Shown one piece after another: positions 26,078 through 34,902 of a stretch of DNA of 64,000 bases. The notes beneath the pieces were generated by a model. It was given only the letters and a program-made list of their open reading frames with translations, did no database searches and was not told the origin of the DNA. The stretch comes from an uncultured Lachnospira sp. (GTDB lineage: Bacteria; Bacillota; Clostridia; Lachnospirales; Lachnospiraceae). The translations under genes were made by a program, and so were the position numbers. The stretch spans positions 1 to 64,000 of the forward strand of contig CAJUTV010000005.1 of the NCBI GenBank assembly GCA_910589305.1, written 5' to 3'. Position 1 is the first letter of the stretch. Each line of letters starts with the position of its first letter.

Positions 26078-26845
26078 ATGACAGATAAAAGCGTAAATGG
26101 TTATGAATATATAACTAGAGGTAGTGGTACTGTTACAGCAAAAGGTTATTTACAAAATAAAGCAGCTTCTCGAAATGGAATGAGCAGCATAGAATCTGCG
26201 GGTGAAGGGTATCATAAAGGGCATTTAATAGCTGCTCGAGCAAATGGGGCAGCTATGGAAGAAAATGTTTTTTCTCAAGATGCTGGGTTGAATCAGGGTG
26301 CATATAAGAAAGTAGAAAATGCAGAAATGCGATTGGTTCAAAAAGATTCAGCATTAGTTTTTACGGAAAAGACCGCATTTATATCAAATCGTAATGAAGG
26401 ATTGCCTCGACCAGATGCATATATGATAAATGATACGATTTTTTATCCCAATGGAGATTTGAATACAGTACATCTGTCATTTGCTAATATATCAGCATCA
26501 GATCAAGAAGTATTAAATGATGAGTCAGGTTTTGTGGCTTTTGACAATGATATGGAAAATCCAGAAGATACTTTGCGAGATAGAATGACAGAGGACGAAT
26601 ATACTAAATTAATGGAAGAAACAGATAATGAGTTATTAAATCTTGGTGAAGAATATGCAAAGTATATAGAAAATTCTTATCTAAATATTGATTTATTTTT
26701 AAAAGATATGACAATAGACGAATCTGAAAGCATTGAAAACGGCAATATGGATAATGGGATAAACGAATATGGACAAGTTGCAGATAATAATGCAAGTAAT
26801 GATATGGATAATAGTATGGGAGATATGGACATAGGCGGAGAATAA
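26078..26845 (+). CDS. DNA/RNA non-specific endonuclease domain protein (toxin-like)
   Basis: 255 residues. The N-terminal 150 residues resemble the Endonuclea_NS_2 type of His-Me nuclease found in polymorphic toxins: YHKGHLIAARANG with His as general base, then EENVFSQDAGLNQGAYKKVE carrying the Asn and Glu ligands. The residue before GH is Lys where Asp or Arg is usual. The C-terminal third is acidic and low-complexity (about 150-255). No signal peptide and no LXG or other export domain is seen. GAAAGGAAGG precedes ATG 26078. An immunity gene would be expected next to a real toxin; none can be named among the unknown genes downstream. Confidence 0.65.
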   Translation: MTDKSVNGYEYITRGSGTVTAKGYLQNKAASRNGMSSIESAGEGYHKGHLIAARANGAAMEENVFSQDAGLNQGAYKKVENAEMRLVQKDSALVFTEKTAFISNRNEGLPRPDAYMINDTIFYPNGDLNTVHLSFANISASDQEVLNDESGFVAFDNDMENPEDTLRDRMTEDEYTKLMEETDNELLNLGEEYAKYIENSYLNIDLFLKDMTIDESESIENGNMDNGINEYGQVADNNASNDMDNSMGDMDIGGE

Positions 26846-26968
26846 ATTTTTTTATAAAAAAATGTTGTTATTAAAAAAATAACAAGAAATATTAAAATTT
26901 TTTTTAAGAAAAATAGAATACGATGACAATGGAGGGAAAACTAGAAGCTAATATAAAGGAGGAAAGGT

Positions 26969-28000
26969 ATGTTTTTAAGAATATATGGTTTTGATACATT
27001 GACAAAAGAAAAAATGAAATGTGTTCCAAAGTCACAAAATATTATTCATCTTAAAATGAAAAATCTTGAAAAACATTGTACAGAAGAATTAGAGGTTGAT
27101 TTAAACGGTAATATTTTAATTAATGGGGTTACTCGTTATGGAAAATCTGTATTTGCACAATCGATTGCAAATCAAATTGAAAAAATAGATAATGCAGATA
27201 TTCGCGTTTATTTTGATGTGAAAAATGATTATATAAGTAAGTTTTACAGAAAAGGATGTGTGTTTATGAAACTTTTAGGAATAACAAAAGTATTGCTGTT
27301 TTTAATTATAGATTTTTATTTGCTTTATCAGACACTAGGTATTAAAACAGCAAGTTGGTCAATTATTGTAGTAGTTTTAGGAATTTGGATATTTGAATAT
27401 ATAGATGTGATGTGTAATTGCGGCATTTCATTAAATAAGATTTCTGGTTATGAAAAAATAAAGTTTACAAATGCGTACAATCATTTGGCAGATAAAATTT
27501 TTGATGTCGAAGGCAAAAAGATAGGAAAGTTAAGATTATACATTATTCCAGACGACAGTGCTAGAGCTTTTTCTTATGGATTGCATTGCATAGGGGTAAC
27601 TAGGGGATTGATTCAAAATGTTGATGATATTACCTTATGTGCTGTATTGGCTCGTGAAGTATATCATAAAATAAATTTGAATGCTGTTTTTAAGCGAATT
27701 ATATTTATGAATATGGTTGTAATGATGGCAATATTATCAATAAATTCCATTATGGTATCAGTAATAATATGGATTTTATTTTTTATATTGTGTTTGTTAA
27801 AGTTATGTGGCAAAAGATATTTTTCATATTGGATAACATCTGGAATTTCCAAAGCATTTAAGGGATTCTTTTCTGTTATTCAAAGAGTATTCGTTTTTAT
27901 ATTTAAAACAGGTATAGGATTTTTTTGTCGTTACAGTGAATATGAAGCTGACAAATATTGTGCAAAGTTAGGGTATCACAGCAGCTTAGGTATTTTATAA
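26969..28000 (+). pseudogene. Chimeric ORF: ATPase N-terminus joined to M48-type peptidase
   Basis: Residues about 1-95 look like the start of a conjugation or FtsK/VirB4-like ATPase (LEVDLNGNILINGVTRYGKS contains a Walker A). From M100 (ATG 27266, after AAAAGGA) the protein becomes an M48/HtpX-like membrane metallopeptidase: two helices (about 102-140), LRLYIIPDDSARAF, then A228-REVYH233 where HExxH is expected, two more helices, and SEYEADKYCAKLGY. The first zinc His is Arg. The reading frame stops at 27998-28000, but peptidase sequence continues in another frame to 28131. I regard the unit as two fused, decaying genes. Confidence 0.65.
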
Positions 28001-28131
28001 TGCGATTTGAGGCTAGAGAAAATCAACAAAAACCAAGAACATTTACAGATATGCTATATGATACAAAACCGCTTCCAAATAAACGAATTGTAAAGTTAGA
28101 ACAATATATGATGCAGTTTTTTGTTGGATAA
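28000..28131 (+). pseudogene. Frameshifted tail of the M48-type peptidase
   Basis: ATG at 28000 overlaps the preceding stop (TAATG). The 43 codons include FTDMLYDTKPLPNKRIVKLE, which is the characteristic C-terminal phrase of M48 peptidases (THP, RI, LE), so this is the continuation of the upstream gene after a frameshift. Confidence 0.6.
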
Positions 28132-28267
28132 ACACAAGAAAGAGGGGGAAAGATTTAGGGCTATTATAATTATGATAAAATTTTTGTTTAAGTGGTTTTG
28201 ATAGAAAAATATAAGTGTTTAGTAAATATATTAAATTCATACGTTATGGAAAGGAATGGTTATTTTT

Positions 28268-28816
28268 ATGAGAAGGGCAATAAAAAATGAGAGTAAATTT
28301 ATTAAAGCATATGAACTTGGCAAGGAATATGCAGAGATTCAAAGATTAATAAATGAAGGAAAAATTAAAAAAATATCAGAAGAAGTATATGAAATATTTT
28401 CACAGGAAGCAGTTAATGGAAAAGGGCAGATAGCTCATAAAGGAGATTTTATTAAAATAGATACAACAGATTTGCCATATCCAAATGACAGAACATTTTT
28501 TCTTGCAAATCATAAATATCTTCAGAATGATGAGTATAAACAAATATCTCATCCTGTATATATTTGGCAGGCGTATGAGGATATATGTCTGGAAGTTGAG
28601 TTTTTAATTAAAAATAAACATTTAGTAATTGATAGAGAAAGTAACGAGAAATATTATACAGTTCCACTTTGGGGAACTGTATTATCTGCTGCAAGGGATG
28701 CATATTTAATTTTTTATTCCATTAAAAAAGATTCAAATGGAAGCATTGTTGACATTGATTTTAATTTTATAGAATGTAAAGAATTTGAAAAAACATACAC
28801 GATTTTTGATGACTGA
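28268..28816 (+). CDS. Hypothetical protein
   Basis: 182 residues, soluble, family not recognised. Composition is mixed alpha/beta with a central stretch IAHKGDFIKIDTTDLPYPND and a C-terminal strand VDIDFNFIECKEFEKTYTIF. The in-frame ATG at 28256 touches the AAAGGA ribosome binding site, so I prefer 28268, although the spacing (12 nt) is long. It follows the nuclease and M48 remnants and could belong to the same accessory cluster. Confidence 0.55.
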   Translation: MRRAIKNESKFIKAYELGKEYAEIQRLINEGKIKKISEEVYEIFSQEAVNGKGQIAHKGDFIKIDTTDLPYPNDRTFFLANHKYLQNDEYKQISHPVYIWQAYEDICLEVEFLIKNKHLVIDRESNEKYYTVPLWGTVLSAARDAYLIFYSIKKDSNGSIVDIDFNFIECKEFEKTYTIFDD

Positions 28817-28937
28817 TAATTTTTGTAATTGTTTTTATACTTGAAAACAATTTTAAAAAGATTGTAAAATTAATATTGACTAAACTACAATAAAATGATA
28901 ATATGTAATCAAATTTAAAATGAAGGAGATTCCATTG

Positions 28938-29450
28938 ATGATTTATTATTTTATTAAATTTCGATTGGCTAATGACAAGATAGTTGGAAAGGTACTATTA
29001 GACTCCACTACAAATCAGATGATTTTTGAGAAAGCAAAACAGGATTTTAATAGGGCAGGTTCTAAGGCAAGGACATATAAGCAGATTGTAAAGCAGACTG
29101 TCAATTCATCTTCCATTGACATCATATTAGAAGTAAAAAAGCGTATTCCTAGTCCAACCATGTGTTTTAGGAATTATTCAAAATTTATTATTGATAATTA
29201 CAAAAATGTTGTACAAGAATGGATTACAACATCGGGTAATTTTTTAAAGGGTATTGAAGTTTATGAAATAGATGGCACAGAGTTTAATTGTGGCGATAAT
29301 GCAGTTGAAGAAGAAATGTCCAATAAAGATTTGATTAAGGCTGTTGTTGACTTATGTATGGAAGTAGAAAATGGAAGTGCTGAAGAGAAAAAACAAAGAC
29401 AATGGACAATTGCAAAAATGAAGGACATTGTAAAAGAATATTATCAATAA
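28938..29450 (+). CDS. Hypothetical protein
   Basis: 170 residues, basic in its first half (VGKVLLDSTTNQMIFEKAKQ, KARTYKQIVKQTVNS) and acidic in its tail. No domain recognised. Start at 28938 (MIYYFIKFRLAND) because TGAAGGAGA lies 10-17 nt upstream, while the ATG at 28920 would overlap that site. It is probably transcribed alone: the upstream gap contains a TTGACT-like box near 28877 and TATGTAAT-like sequence. Confidence 0.5.
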   Translation: MIYYFIKFRLANDKIVGKVLLDSTTNQMIFEKAKQDFNRAGSKARTYKQIVKQTVNSSSIDIILEVKKRIPSPTMCFRNYSKFIIDNYKNVVQEWITTSGNFLKGIEVYEIDGTEFNCGDNAVEEEMSNKDLIKAVVDLCMEVENGSAEEKKQRQWTIAKMKDIVKEYYQ

Positions 29451-29510
29451 ATAATTTCTTGCAATAAAATTTTTATTCTGATACGATATATGAATCAACA
29501 TCAGGCAGAT

Positions 29511-29606
29511 AACGATAATCCGCTTGATTGCTTGTTTATAACCTCATTGTGACTTGGTGGTATTTTTTAAATAGACAAGGTGGTTATTCTTTGAAGAGGT
29601 TAAATT
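29511..29606 (-). repeat. Strongly diverged copy of the dispersed repeat
   Basis: Contains GATAATCCGCTTGATTGCTT, TTATAACCTCAT and the far end GAAGAGGTTAAATT in the order of 35722-35847, with the middle largely replaced. Confidence 0.4.
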
Positions 29607-29632
29607 ATTTTTATTGACAAGGAGGATTCATT

Positions 29633-30685
29633 ATGTATCATTTGCGATTAAAAGGCAGTCATTATGAAATGGGTGTAAAACGTGGGAACATTTTTAACAA
29701 AGGGCAATTATCCTTTCCGCTTCAATTGGATAATTTTCAATTGGAGCATGGAAAACAAAGCGAGAAGATATTAAGAACATTCTTTCCTGAAGTCTGTGAG
29801 GAAATAAGAGGGGTAAGCGATACGATAGGCGTTGATTATTCATATTTTGTTAGCTGGATGTTATGTATGGGGTGTTGTATGTATAATTTAGAAAAGAATG
29901 TTCCTGTTGAAATTCGAGGCTGTACAGCTTTTGCCTATTCAAAAGGCGGTAAAATGATATATGGCAGGAATAACGATTTGCCGCCATATTTACGAAAGGG
30001 CAGCAAAAGTGAGATTTATGCGCCTAAGGGTGGGAATCGGTTTAATATTACAACATCTTCTTTTATTAACGGCGAAGAGGGATTAAATGAACATGGACTT
30101 GCTGTTGCTATGACGTTTGTAATGACAAAGCTTGAAAAGATACAGGCAGGATTTAATTCTTGTTTTATTGTTCGCTATTTGCTTGAAAAGGCAGATAATA
30201 CAGAGCAGGCGATTGTATTGTTTTCTGAATTGCCGATTGCTTCTAATTGTAATATTTTGCTTGCAGATAAAAGTGGCAGAATGGTTGTTGTTGAATGTAC
30301 ACCATCGGCTAAAAAGATTCGGGAAGCTAAAAAATTTGGTGAGGACAGTATTGTTTGTACAGTCAATAGTTTTATATCCAATGAAATGAAAGTCTATGAT
30401 GATTCTAATGGGAATGACTATGATTCGCATAAGCGGTATATGGTTGTTATGGATAGTTTTACAAAGTATATCAAAGAAGATTATATTGAAACTACAAAAC
30501 AACTGCTAAAAGGCGATTATGGTTTTATGTGCCAGTATGATAATGAGCCTGATTTTGAAACGGTTTGGAGTTCAATATTTGATTTAAAAACATTAGCAAT
30601 TTATCGTGCAGAAGGCGACCCAAGAAAAAAGAAATTTATTGTTGATAACAGATTGCATGATATTTGTTTAAAGGATTTTGTATAA
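29633..30685 (+). CDS. C45-family autoproteolytic acyltransferase/hydrolase
   Basis: 350 residues of the Ntn-hydrolase fold. In acyl-CoA:6-aminopenicillanate acyltransferase-like (peptidase C45) proteins, self-cleavage before a Cys makes that Cys the nucleophile; here it is the Cys in VEIRGCTAFAY (about 104). Further family pieces: YGRNNDLPPY, GEEGLNEHGLAVAMTFVM, and SNCNILLADKSGRMVVVECT. The reaction is amide hydrolysis or acyl transfer; the substrate is unknown. There is no signal peptide. The AAGGAGG site precedes ATG 29633. Upstream lies a repeat fragment, downstream a terminator-like hairpin. Confidence 0.82.
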   Translation: MYHLRLKGSHYEMGVKRGNIFNKGQLSFPLQLDNFQLEHGKQSEKILRTFFPEVCEEIRGVSDTIGVDYSYFVSWMLCMGCCMYNLEKNVPVEIRGCTAFAYSKGGKMIYGRNNDLPPYLRKGSKSEIYAPKGGNRFNITTSSFINGEEGLNEHGLAVAMTFVMTKLEKIQAGFNSCFIVRYLLEKADNTEQAIVLFSELPIASNCNILLADKSGRMVVVECTPSAKKIREAKKFGEDSIVCTVNSFISNEMKVYDDSNGNDYDSHKRYMVVMDSFTKYIKEDYIETTKQLLKGDYGFMCQYDNEPDFETVWSSIFDLKTLAIYRAEGDPRKKKFIVDNRLHDICLKDFV

Positions 30686-30830
30686 AGAATCTATAAATAG
30701 CACAAATATAAACAAAAAAAACACATAAAGCAAGTATAAATAATTTAAGGTTGAAAATTTTAACTTAAAAATTTTTAATTTAAAAAAGAATATGGAACAA
30801 ACCTGTTAGGAACTTGGATTAAAAGTAATA

Positions 30831-30871
30831 TCCTTCCAACTTCAATTTTTGAAGTTTGGAAGGAATTTTTT
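30831..30871 (+). terminator. Rho-independent terminator
   Basis: TCCTTCCAACTTCAA pairs with TTGAAGTTTGGAAGGA and is followed by ATTTTTTG. It lies 146 nt beyond the C45-type hydrolase. Confidence 0.8.
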
Positions 30872-30979
30872 GTTTGAAAATAAAATTTATTTTTTAGGTT
30901 TTTAGTGAACATAAAATAAAGTTGTCTTTAATATAGATTGTAGTTTCTATTTTTAATTAGTATTTATTAAAAGGGATTT

Positions 30980-31030
30980 TAACCTCATCAAGAAAGTAGC
31001 GTAGCAGATTGCGAATATCTACTTAACTTA
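30980..31030 (+). repeat. Dispersed repeat with internal deletion
   Basis: AACCTCATCAAG (one end of the repeat) is joined to AAGTAGCGTAGCAGATTGCG and AATATCTACTTAA (the other end), missing the central hairpin. Confidence 0.6.
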
Positions 31031-31189
31031 ATATAATATTTGCCGACATTCTATTTCATAGATATTTCCATTTTGAAAAAATATTTTAAAAATGTTTTCT
31101 TTATCATAGGTTTCAATATTAATAATTCCAATATTATCGGCATCATTAAGTAAATCAAAAAGTTTATCTTTAAAGTATTCAATGTCCAT
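31028..31189 (-). CDS. Small conserved-looking protein, 53 residues
   Basis: Minus-strand gene below the usual ORF-length cut. The product starts MDIEYFKDKLFDLLNDADN and ends GNIYEIECRQILY; an acidic helix is followed by two short strands. The start is preceded by a strong TAGGAGGAAACC site, which is the main reason to call it. Similar small proteins with a YFKxKLFDLLN opening seem familiar from Lachnospiraceae, function unknown. Its last codon meets the edge of a dispersed repeat fragment. Confidence 0.65.
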   Translation of the reverse strand: MDIEYFKDKLFDLLNDADNIGIINIETYDKENIFKIFFQNGNIYEIECRQILY

Positions 31190-31319
31190 TTGGTTTCCTC
31201 CTAAAAAATATTTATTTATATGATAAATATTACAATACTTGTTACAGATTACAAAAATACTATAACAAGTTTAAAATAGAAGTGCAAGAAAAAATTTCTA
31301 TTTTTAACAGGAGACAAAA

Positions 31320-31559
31320 ATGGATAACGATTATGGACATTTAGAAATTCGACTTATGGAATTAATAAAAGAAAGAGGTTTGAATAAATATAAATTATCA
31401 AATAAAGCTGAAATGAATTGGAAACAAATAGATAATTATTGTAATAATAATATTACGCGATTAGATATATTTGTTTTATGTAAATTATGTACTGTTTTAA
31501 ATTGTGAAATTAAAGATTTACTTATTTTTGTTCCACCATCTATTGAAGATAAAAATTAA
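31320..31559 (+). CDS. Cro/CI-type (XRE) transcriptional regulator
   Basis: 79 residues, essentially one helix-turn-helix domain: IRLMELIKERGLNKYKLSNK, then MNWKQIDNYCNNNITRLD and CKLCTVLNCEIKDLL. Single-domain repressors of this type often regulate themselves or neighbouring accessory genes. A close paralogue follows at 31691. ACAGGAGACAAAA precedes the start. The intergenic region holds CTATAACAAGTATAAAATA-like repeats before both genes (31260 and 31630), which may be a shared operator or promoter. Confidence 0.85.
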   Translation: MDNDYGHLEIRLMELIKERGLNKYKLSNKAEMNWKQIDNYCNNNITRLDIFVLCKLCTVLNCEIKDLLIFVPPSIEDKN

Positions 31560-31690
31560 ATAATTTTTTCTTATGAACATTTGTTCCTGCTTCTAAAGTT
31601 CTTATGCTTCTTTAGGATTATAAAATTTCTATAACAAGTATAAAATATAGACAAATAAGATAGGTAAGATAGTTATGTTAGAGGTGAAAC

Positions 31691-31927
31691 ATGGAAGAAA
31701 ACTATGGACATTTAGAAATTCGTTTAAATGAATTGTTAAAGAAAAAAGGGTTAAGCAAAAATAAACTATCCTATAAAGCTGAAATGAATTGGAAGCAAAT
31801 TGATAATTTTTGTAAAAATAATATTACTCGATTGGATGTTTATGTTTTATGCAAGCTTTGCACCGTTTTGGAATGTAAAATTGAAGATTTATTAGTCTTT
31901 TATCCGCCTGAAAAAAGCAATAAATAA
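31691..31927 (+). CDS. Cro/CI-type (XRE) regulator, paralogue of the preceding gene
   Basis: 78 residues, about 70 percent identical by eye to the 31320 product: YGHLEIRLNELLKKKGLSKN, then MNWKQIDNFCKNNITRLD. The pair is a tandem duplication, including upstream sequence. TTAGAGGTGAAAC precedes the start. Target genes are not evident. Confidence 0.85.
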   Translation: MEENYGHLEIRLNELLKKKGLSKNKLSYKAEMNWKQIDNFCKNNITRLDVYVLCKLCTVLECKIEDLLVFYPPEKSNK

Positions 31928-32111
31928 TTTGCAATAGCCCATGACCAATAACAATTATTTTATGTCATTTTCAAACATGACATATATATGTCCTTATTTT
32001 GTGGTATACTGTGTTTGTATATTAGAGAAAAAATAGCATTGAAAACAATAGAATCCATGCTTTACAATGATTTTATTGTTATAAATTAAAATTTTCAATT
32101 ATTGGATTTGT

Positions 32112-32174
32112 GTTTGTGCGCCGCTTGCCACAAACCCATAAAAATTTTAATTTGTTGTGCAAAAAGCAGCGCAG
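32112..32174 (+). promoter_or_regulatory. Leader pseudoknot element, copy 1 (upstream of YafY-type regulator)
   Basis: Hairpin GTTTGTG/CACAAAC (32112-32118, 32129-32135). Its loop region TGCGCCGCTT (32117-32126) is complementary, with one mismatch, to AAGCAGCGCA at 32164-32173, just before the ribosome binding site of the gene starting at 32188. See the related elements at 33930, 44852 and 59969. Confidence 0.55.
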
Positions 32175-32187
32175 AATGAGGAAATAC

Positions 32188-33096
32188 ATGAAAATTGACC
32201 GAATGATTGGAATATTGTCTATTTTGTTGCAGCAAAAGCAGGTGACAGCGCCTTATCTGGCAGAAAAGTTTGAAGTTTCGCGCCGCACCATTAACCGTGA
32301 TATTGAAGCGTTGTGCATGGCAGGGATTCCATTGGTGACAAAACAAGGACAAAAGGGCGGCATTTCTATAATGGATGGTTATAGAATAGACCGGACATTG
32401 CTCAGTACATCGGATATGCAGTCGATTTTGGCAGGACTTCGGAGTTTGGATAGTGTGAGCGGAACAAATCGCTATGCGCAGTTGATGGAGAAATTATCAG
32501 CAGGAGCATCCAATCTTCTTGCAGGGGATACGCATATTTTAATTGACCTTTCTTCATGGTATAAAAATTCGCTTTCGCCTAAAATTGAATTATTGCATGA
32601 CGCCATTCTTTCTGGACACAAGGTCTCATTTACATATTTTGCACCGAAAGGGGAATCCAAACGGACAATAGAGCCATATGATTTAATTTTTCAGTGGGCA
32701 AGCTGGTATATTTGGGGTTGGTGCGAGGACAGAGCCGATTTTCGTCTCTTTAAATTAAGACGAATGGCGGATTTACAAGTGGGAGAAGCATTTGAAAAGC
32801 GTTCCGTATTTCTTCCTGATTTATCGCCAGAACAGGTCTTTCCACATATGTATCAAGTGAAAGCAAAAATTTCTCCAGAATACAAATGGCGATTAATTGA
32901 AGAATATGGAGCAAAAAGTTTTACCATACAGCCCGATGGAATGTTGCTTTTTTCGTTTGGCTTTTTCGATAAAACCAATATTGTTAGCTGGATTGCTTCC
33001 TTTGGAGGTGGTGCGGAATTGTTGGAACCAGCAGAATTTCGCAAAGATGTGTTGGCATTTGCAGAAGGAATCCAAAAAAAACATTTAGAACCATGA
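32188..33096 (+). CDS. YafY-type transcriptional regulator (HTH_11 and WYL domains)
   Basis: 302 residues. The DeoR-like winged helix is at the N-terminus (KIDRMIGILSILLQQKQVTA, SRRTINRDIEALCMAGIPL), followed by a WYL domain (about 135-220) with DLIFQWASWYIWGWCE and FRLFKLRRM. WYL domains bind small ligands or nucleic acid. I start at ATG 32188 (MKIDRMIG) after TGAGGAA. The product may control the two GyrI-like genes downstream, an arrangement common for this regulator type. A terminator overlaps its stop codon. Confidence 0.85.
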   Translation: MKIDRMIGILSILLQQKQVTAPYLAEKFEVSRRTINRDIEALCMAGIPLVTKQGQKGGISIMDGYRIDRTLLSTSDMQSILAGLRSLDSVSGTNRYAQLMEKLSAGASNLLAGDTHILIDLSSWYKNSLSPKIELLHDAILSGHKVSFTYFAPKGESKRTIEPYDLIFQWASWYIWGWCEDRADFRLFKLRRMADLQVGEAFEKRSVFLPDLSPEQVFPHMYQVKAKISPEYKWRLIEEYGAKSFTIQPDGMLLFSFGFFDKTNIVSWIASFGGGAELLEPAEFRKDVLAFAEGIQKKHLEP

Positions 33097-33119
33097 CATA
33101 TAGGTGTCATGGTTCTTTT
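33088..33119 (+). terminator. Rho-independent terminator overlapping the stop codon
   Basis: GAACCATGACA and TGTCATGGTTC form an 11-bp stem (loop TATAGG) followed by TTTT. The stop codon of the regulator lies in the 5' arm. Confidence 0.85.
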
Positions 33120-33158
33120 GATAAAATAAGACCATCAAATGAAAGGATGGTTTTACCT

Positions 33159-33884
33159 ATGAATTATGAAATTGTAACATTAGAAGAAAAAATTGCTGTG
33201 GGAATATCAGCGCGGACAAATAATACATCTCCAGATGCAGGCACCATTATTGGCGGATTATGGAATCGTTTTTACAATGAAGGCATATATGCTTCTATTT
33301 CTGGAAAAGCCAATACAAAGGCACTTGGAATTTATACCGATTATGCTGGCGATGAGAAAGCCGATTACACAACGATAGTAGCATGTGAAACGGTGGAAGA
33401 ACCAACAAAAGAAGGCTATACCGTTTGTAGGATTCCAGCAGGAAAATATGCAAAATTTGTTGTACATGGAGATATGGTGCAGGCAGTTGCCGCAGCTTGG
33501 CAGGAAATTTGGCAGATGAATCTGCCTAGAACATTTCAATGTGATTTTGAAGAATATCAAGATGATTGTATGGACAATGCCGAAATTCATATTTATGTGG
33601 GATTGGCTGAGGATAATACTGCTGTGATTGAATCCCGATGCGGACTTTTATGCAGTGAATGTGATTATCGCGAACAAATGAATTGTGCAGGTTGTGTACA
33701 TATACAAAAGCCATTTTGGGGTGAAAGCTGTCCTGTTAAGAAAAGCTGTGAGGCAAAAAAATTAGAGCATTGTGGGCAATGTGACAATTTTCCATGTGAT
33801 TTGCTCAATCAATTTGCTTATGATGAAAAACAGGGCGATAATGGAAAAAGAATTGAACAATGCAAATGTTGGAAAAAGAATTAA
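33159..33884 (+). CDS. GyrI-like effector-binding domain with DUF3795-type Cys-rich tail
   Basis: 241 residues. The first 155 form an AraC/GyrI-type small-molecule-binding domain (LEEKIAVGISARTNN, ALGIYTDYAGDEKADYT, GYTVCRIPAGKYAKFVVHGD). The remainder is a DUF3795-like cysteine-rich domain: CGLLCSECDYREQMNCAGCV, CPVKKSCEAKKLEHCGQCDN, CDLL, with about twelve cysteines, likely binding zinc. GAAAGGATGG precedes ATG 33159. Probably a ligand-binding or xenobiotic-sensing accessory protein of the neighbouring YafY-type regulator. Confidence 0.82.
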   Translation: MNYEIVTLEEKIAVGISARTNNTSPDAGTIIGGLWNRFYNEGIYASISGKANTKALGIYTDYAGDEKADYTTIVACETVEEPTKEGYTVCRIPAGKYAKFVVHGDMVQAVAAAWQEIWQMNLPRTFQCDFEEYQDDCMDNAEIHIYVGLAEDNTAVIESRCGLLCSECDYREQMNCAGCVHIQKPFWGESCPVKKSCEAKKLEHCGQCDNFPCDLLNQFAYDEKQGDNGKRIEQCKCWKKN

Positions 33885-33929
33885 AAAATGTAAGTGTTGA
33901 AATTTAAGAAGGGACAAGATTTATGTTTG

Positions 33930-33984
33930 TGTGCTGCTTTCAGCAGATGATTAAGAATAATTTATTTTTGCAGAAAGCAGCACA
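33930..33984 (+). promoter_or_regulatory. Leader pseudoknot element, copy 2 (upstream of GyrI-like gene)
   Basis: TGTGCTGCTTT (33930-33940) is perfectly complementary to AAAGCAGCACA (33974-33984), which lies immediately before the ribosome binding site. A local hairpin (CTGC/GCAG) is possible in the first arm; the flanking stem is weaker than in the copies at 44852 and 59969. Confidence 0.55.
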
Positions 33985-34004
33985 GAAAGGAAATGAACGG
34001 AAAT

Positions 34005-34643
34005 ATGGCATTTGATTACAAAAAAGAATATAAGGAGTTTTATTTGCCCAAAAATAAACCACAGTTGGTAACCGTGCCTTCTATGAATTTTATTGCTGTG
34101 CGTGGGAGGGGGAATCCTAATCAGGAAGATGGCGCATATAAGCAATCGATTGGGTTGCTTTATGCAGTTGCTTTTACAATTAAGATGAGTAAGTTAGGTA
34201 GTCATCAGATAAAGGGATATTTTGACTATGTTGTGCCGCCGTTAGAAGGATTTTGGTGGCAGAAAAATACAAAACAGATAGATTATTCCCGAAAAGAAGA
34301 TTTTGAATGGATTTCCATGATTCGTCTTCCAGAATTTGTCACAAAAGAAGAATTTTGCTGGGCAGTAAAAGAGGCGACAGCAAAAAAGAAAATGGATTTT
34401 TCTAAAGTGGAATTTTTTACATATGATGAGGGCTTATGTGTGCAGTGTATGCACATTGGTTCTTATGATGATGAACCAGCAACAATAGAAAAAATGGACG
34501 CATTTACTTATGCGCAGGGCTATGAGCTGGATATCACTGCTTCTCGTTATCACCATGAAATTTATTTGAGTGATGTGCGACGATGTAAAACACAAAATTT
34601 AAAAACAGTGATTCGTCACCCAGTAAAAATAAGAGGAGTCTAA
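34005..34643 (+). CDS. GyrI-like small-molecule-binding protein (COG4832-type)
   Basis: 212 residues. Recognisable pieces are FDYKKEYKEFYLPKNKP, LVTVPSMNFIAVRGRGNPN, GYFDYVVPPLEGFWW, and the C-terminal YELDITASRYHHEIYLSDVR. Members bind small molecules or hydrolyse cyclopropanoid toxins. ATG 34005 fits the usual family N-terminus (MAFDYKKEYK); an ATG at 33993 is only 1-2 nt from the AAAGGA site. The gene has its own conserved leader element, so its translation may be controlled. Confidence 0.82.
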   Translation: MAFDYKKEYKEFYLPKNKPQLVTVPSMNFIAVRGRGNPNQEDGAYKQSIGLLYAVAFTIKMSKLGSHQIKGYFDYVVPPLEGFWWQKNTKQIDYSRKEDFEWISMIRLPEFVTKEEFCWAVKEATAKKKMDFSKVEFFTYDEGLCVQCMHIGSYDDEPATIEKMDAFTYAQGYELDITASRYHHEIYLSDVRRCKTQNLKTVIRHPVKIRGV

Positions 34644-34683
34644 AATGATTTTGGTAAATTGTTTAGAAAGATGAGATAAAAGG

Positions 34684-34728
34684 GTTATGAGCAAGCAGTG
34701 TAACGGATTGCGAATATCCGTTTAACTC
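34684..34728 (+). repeat. Partial copy of the dispersed repeat
   Basis: GGTTATGAGCAAGCAGTGTA then ACGGATTGCGAATATCCGTT; the CGGAT/ATCCG hairpin is kept. It occupies the gap between the GyrI-like and radical SAM genes, in opposite orientation to the copy at 35722. Confidence 0.65.
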
Positions 34729-34902
34729 GCATTAGAGATTTTTCTGATTTTTAAAAAGAGTTAAATTAGCTTGTAAAAAAATGCCGCAAAGAGGTAAGAT
34801 GGATTGTTTATTCGATAAAAGTAAGGTATACTTTTTTAAAGTAAAAGAAGAATAGATATTTAATAGTAGATATTAATAATATTTATTATGGAGAATTGTA
34901 GT

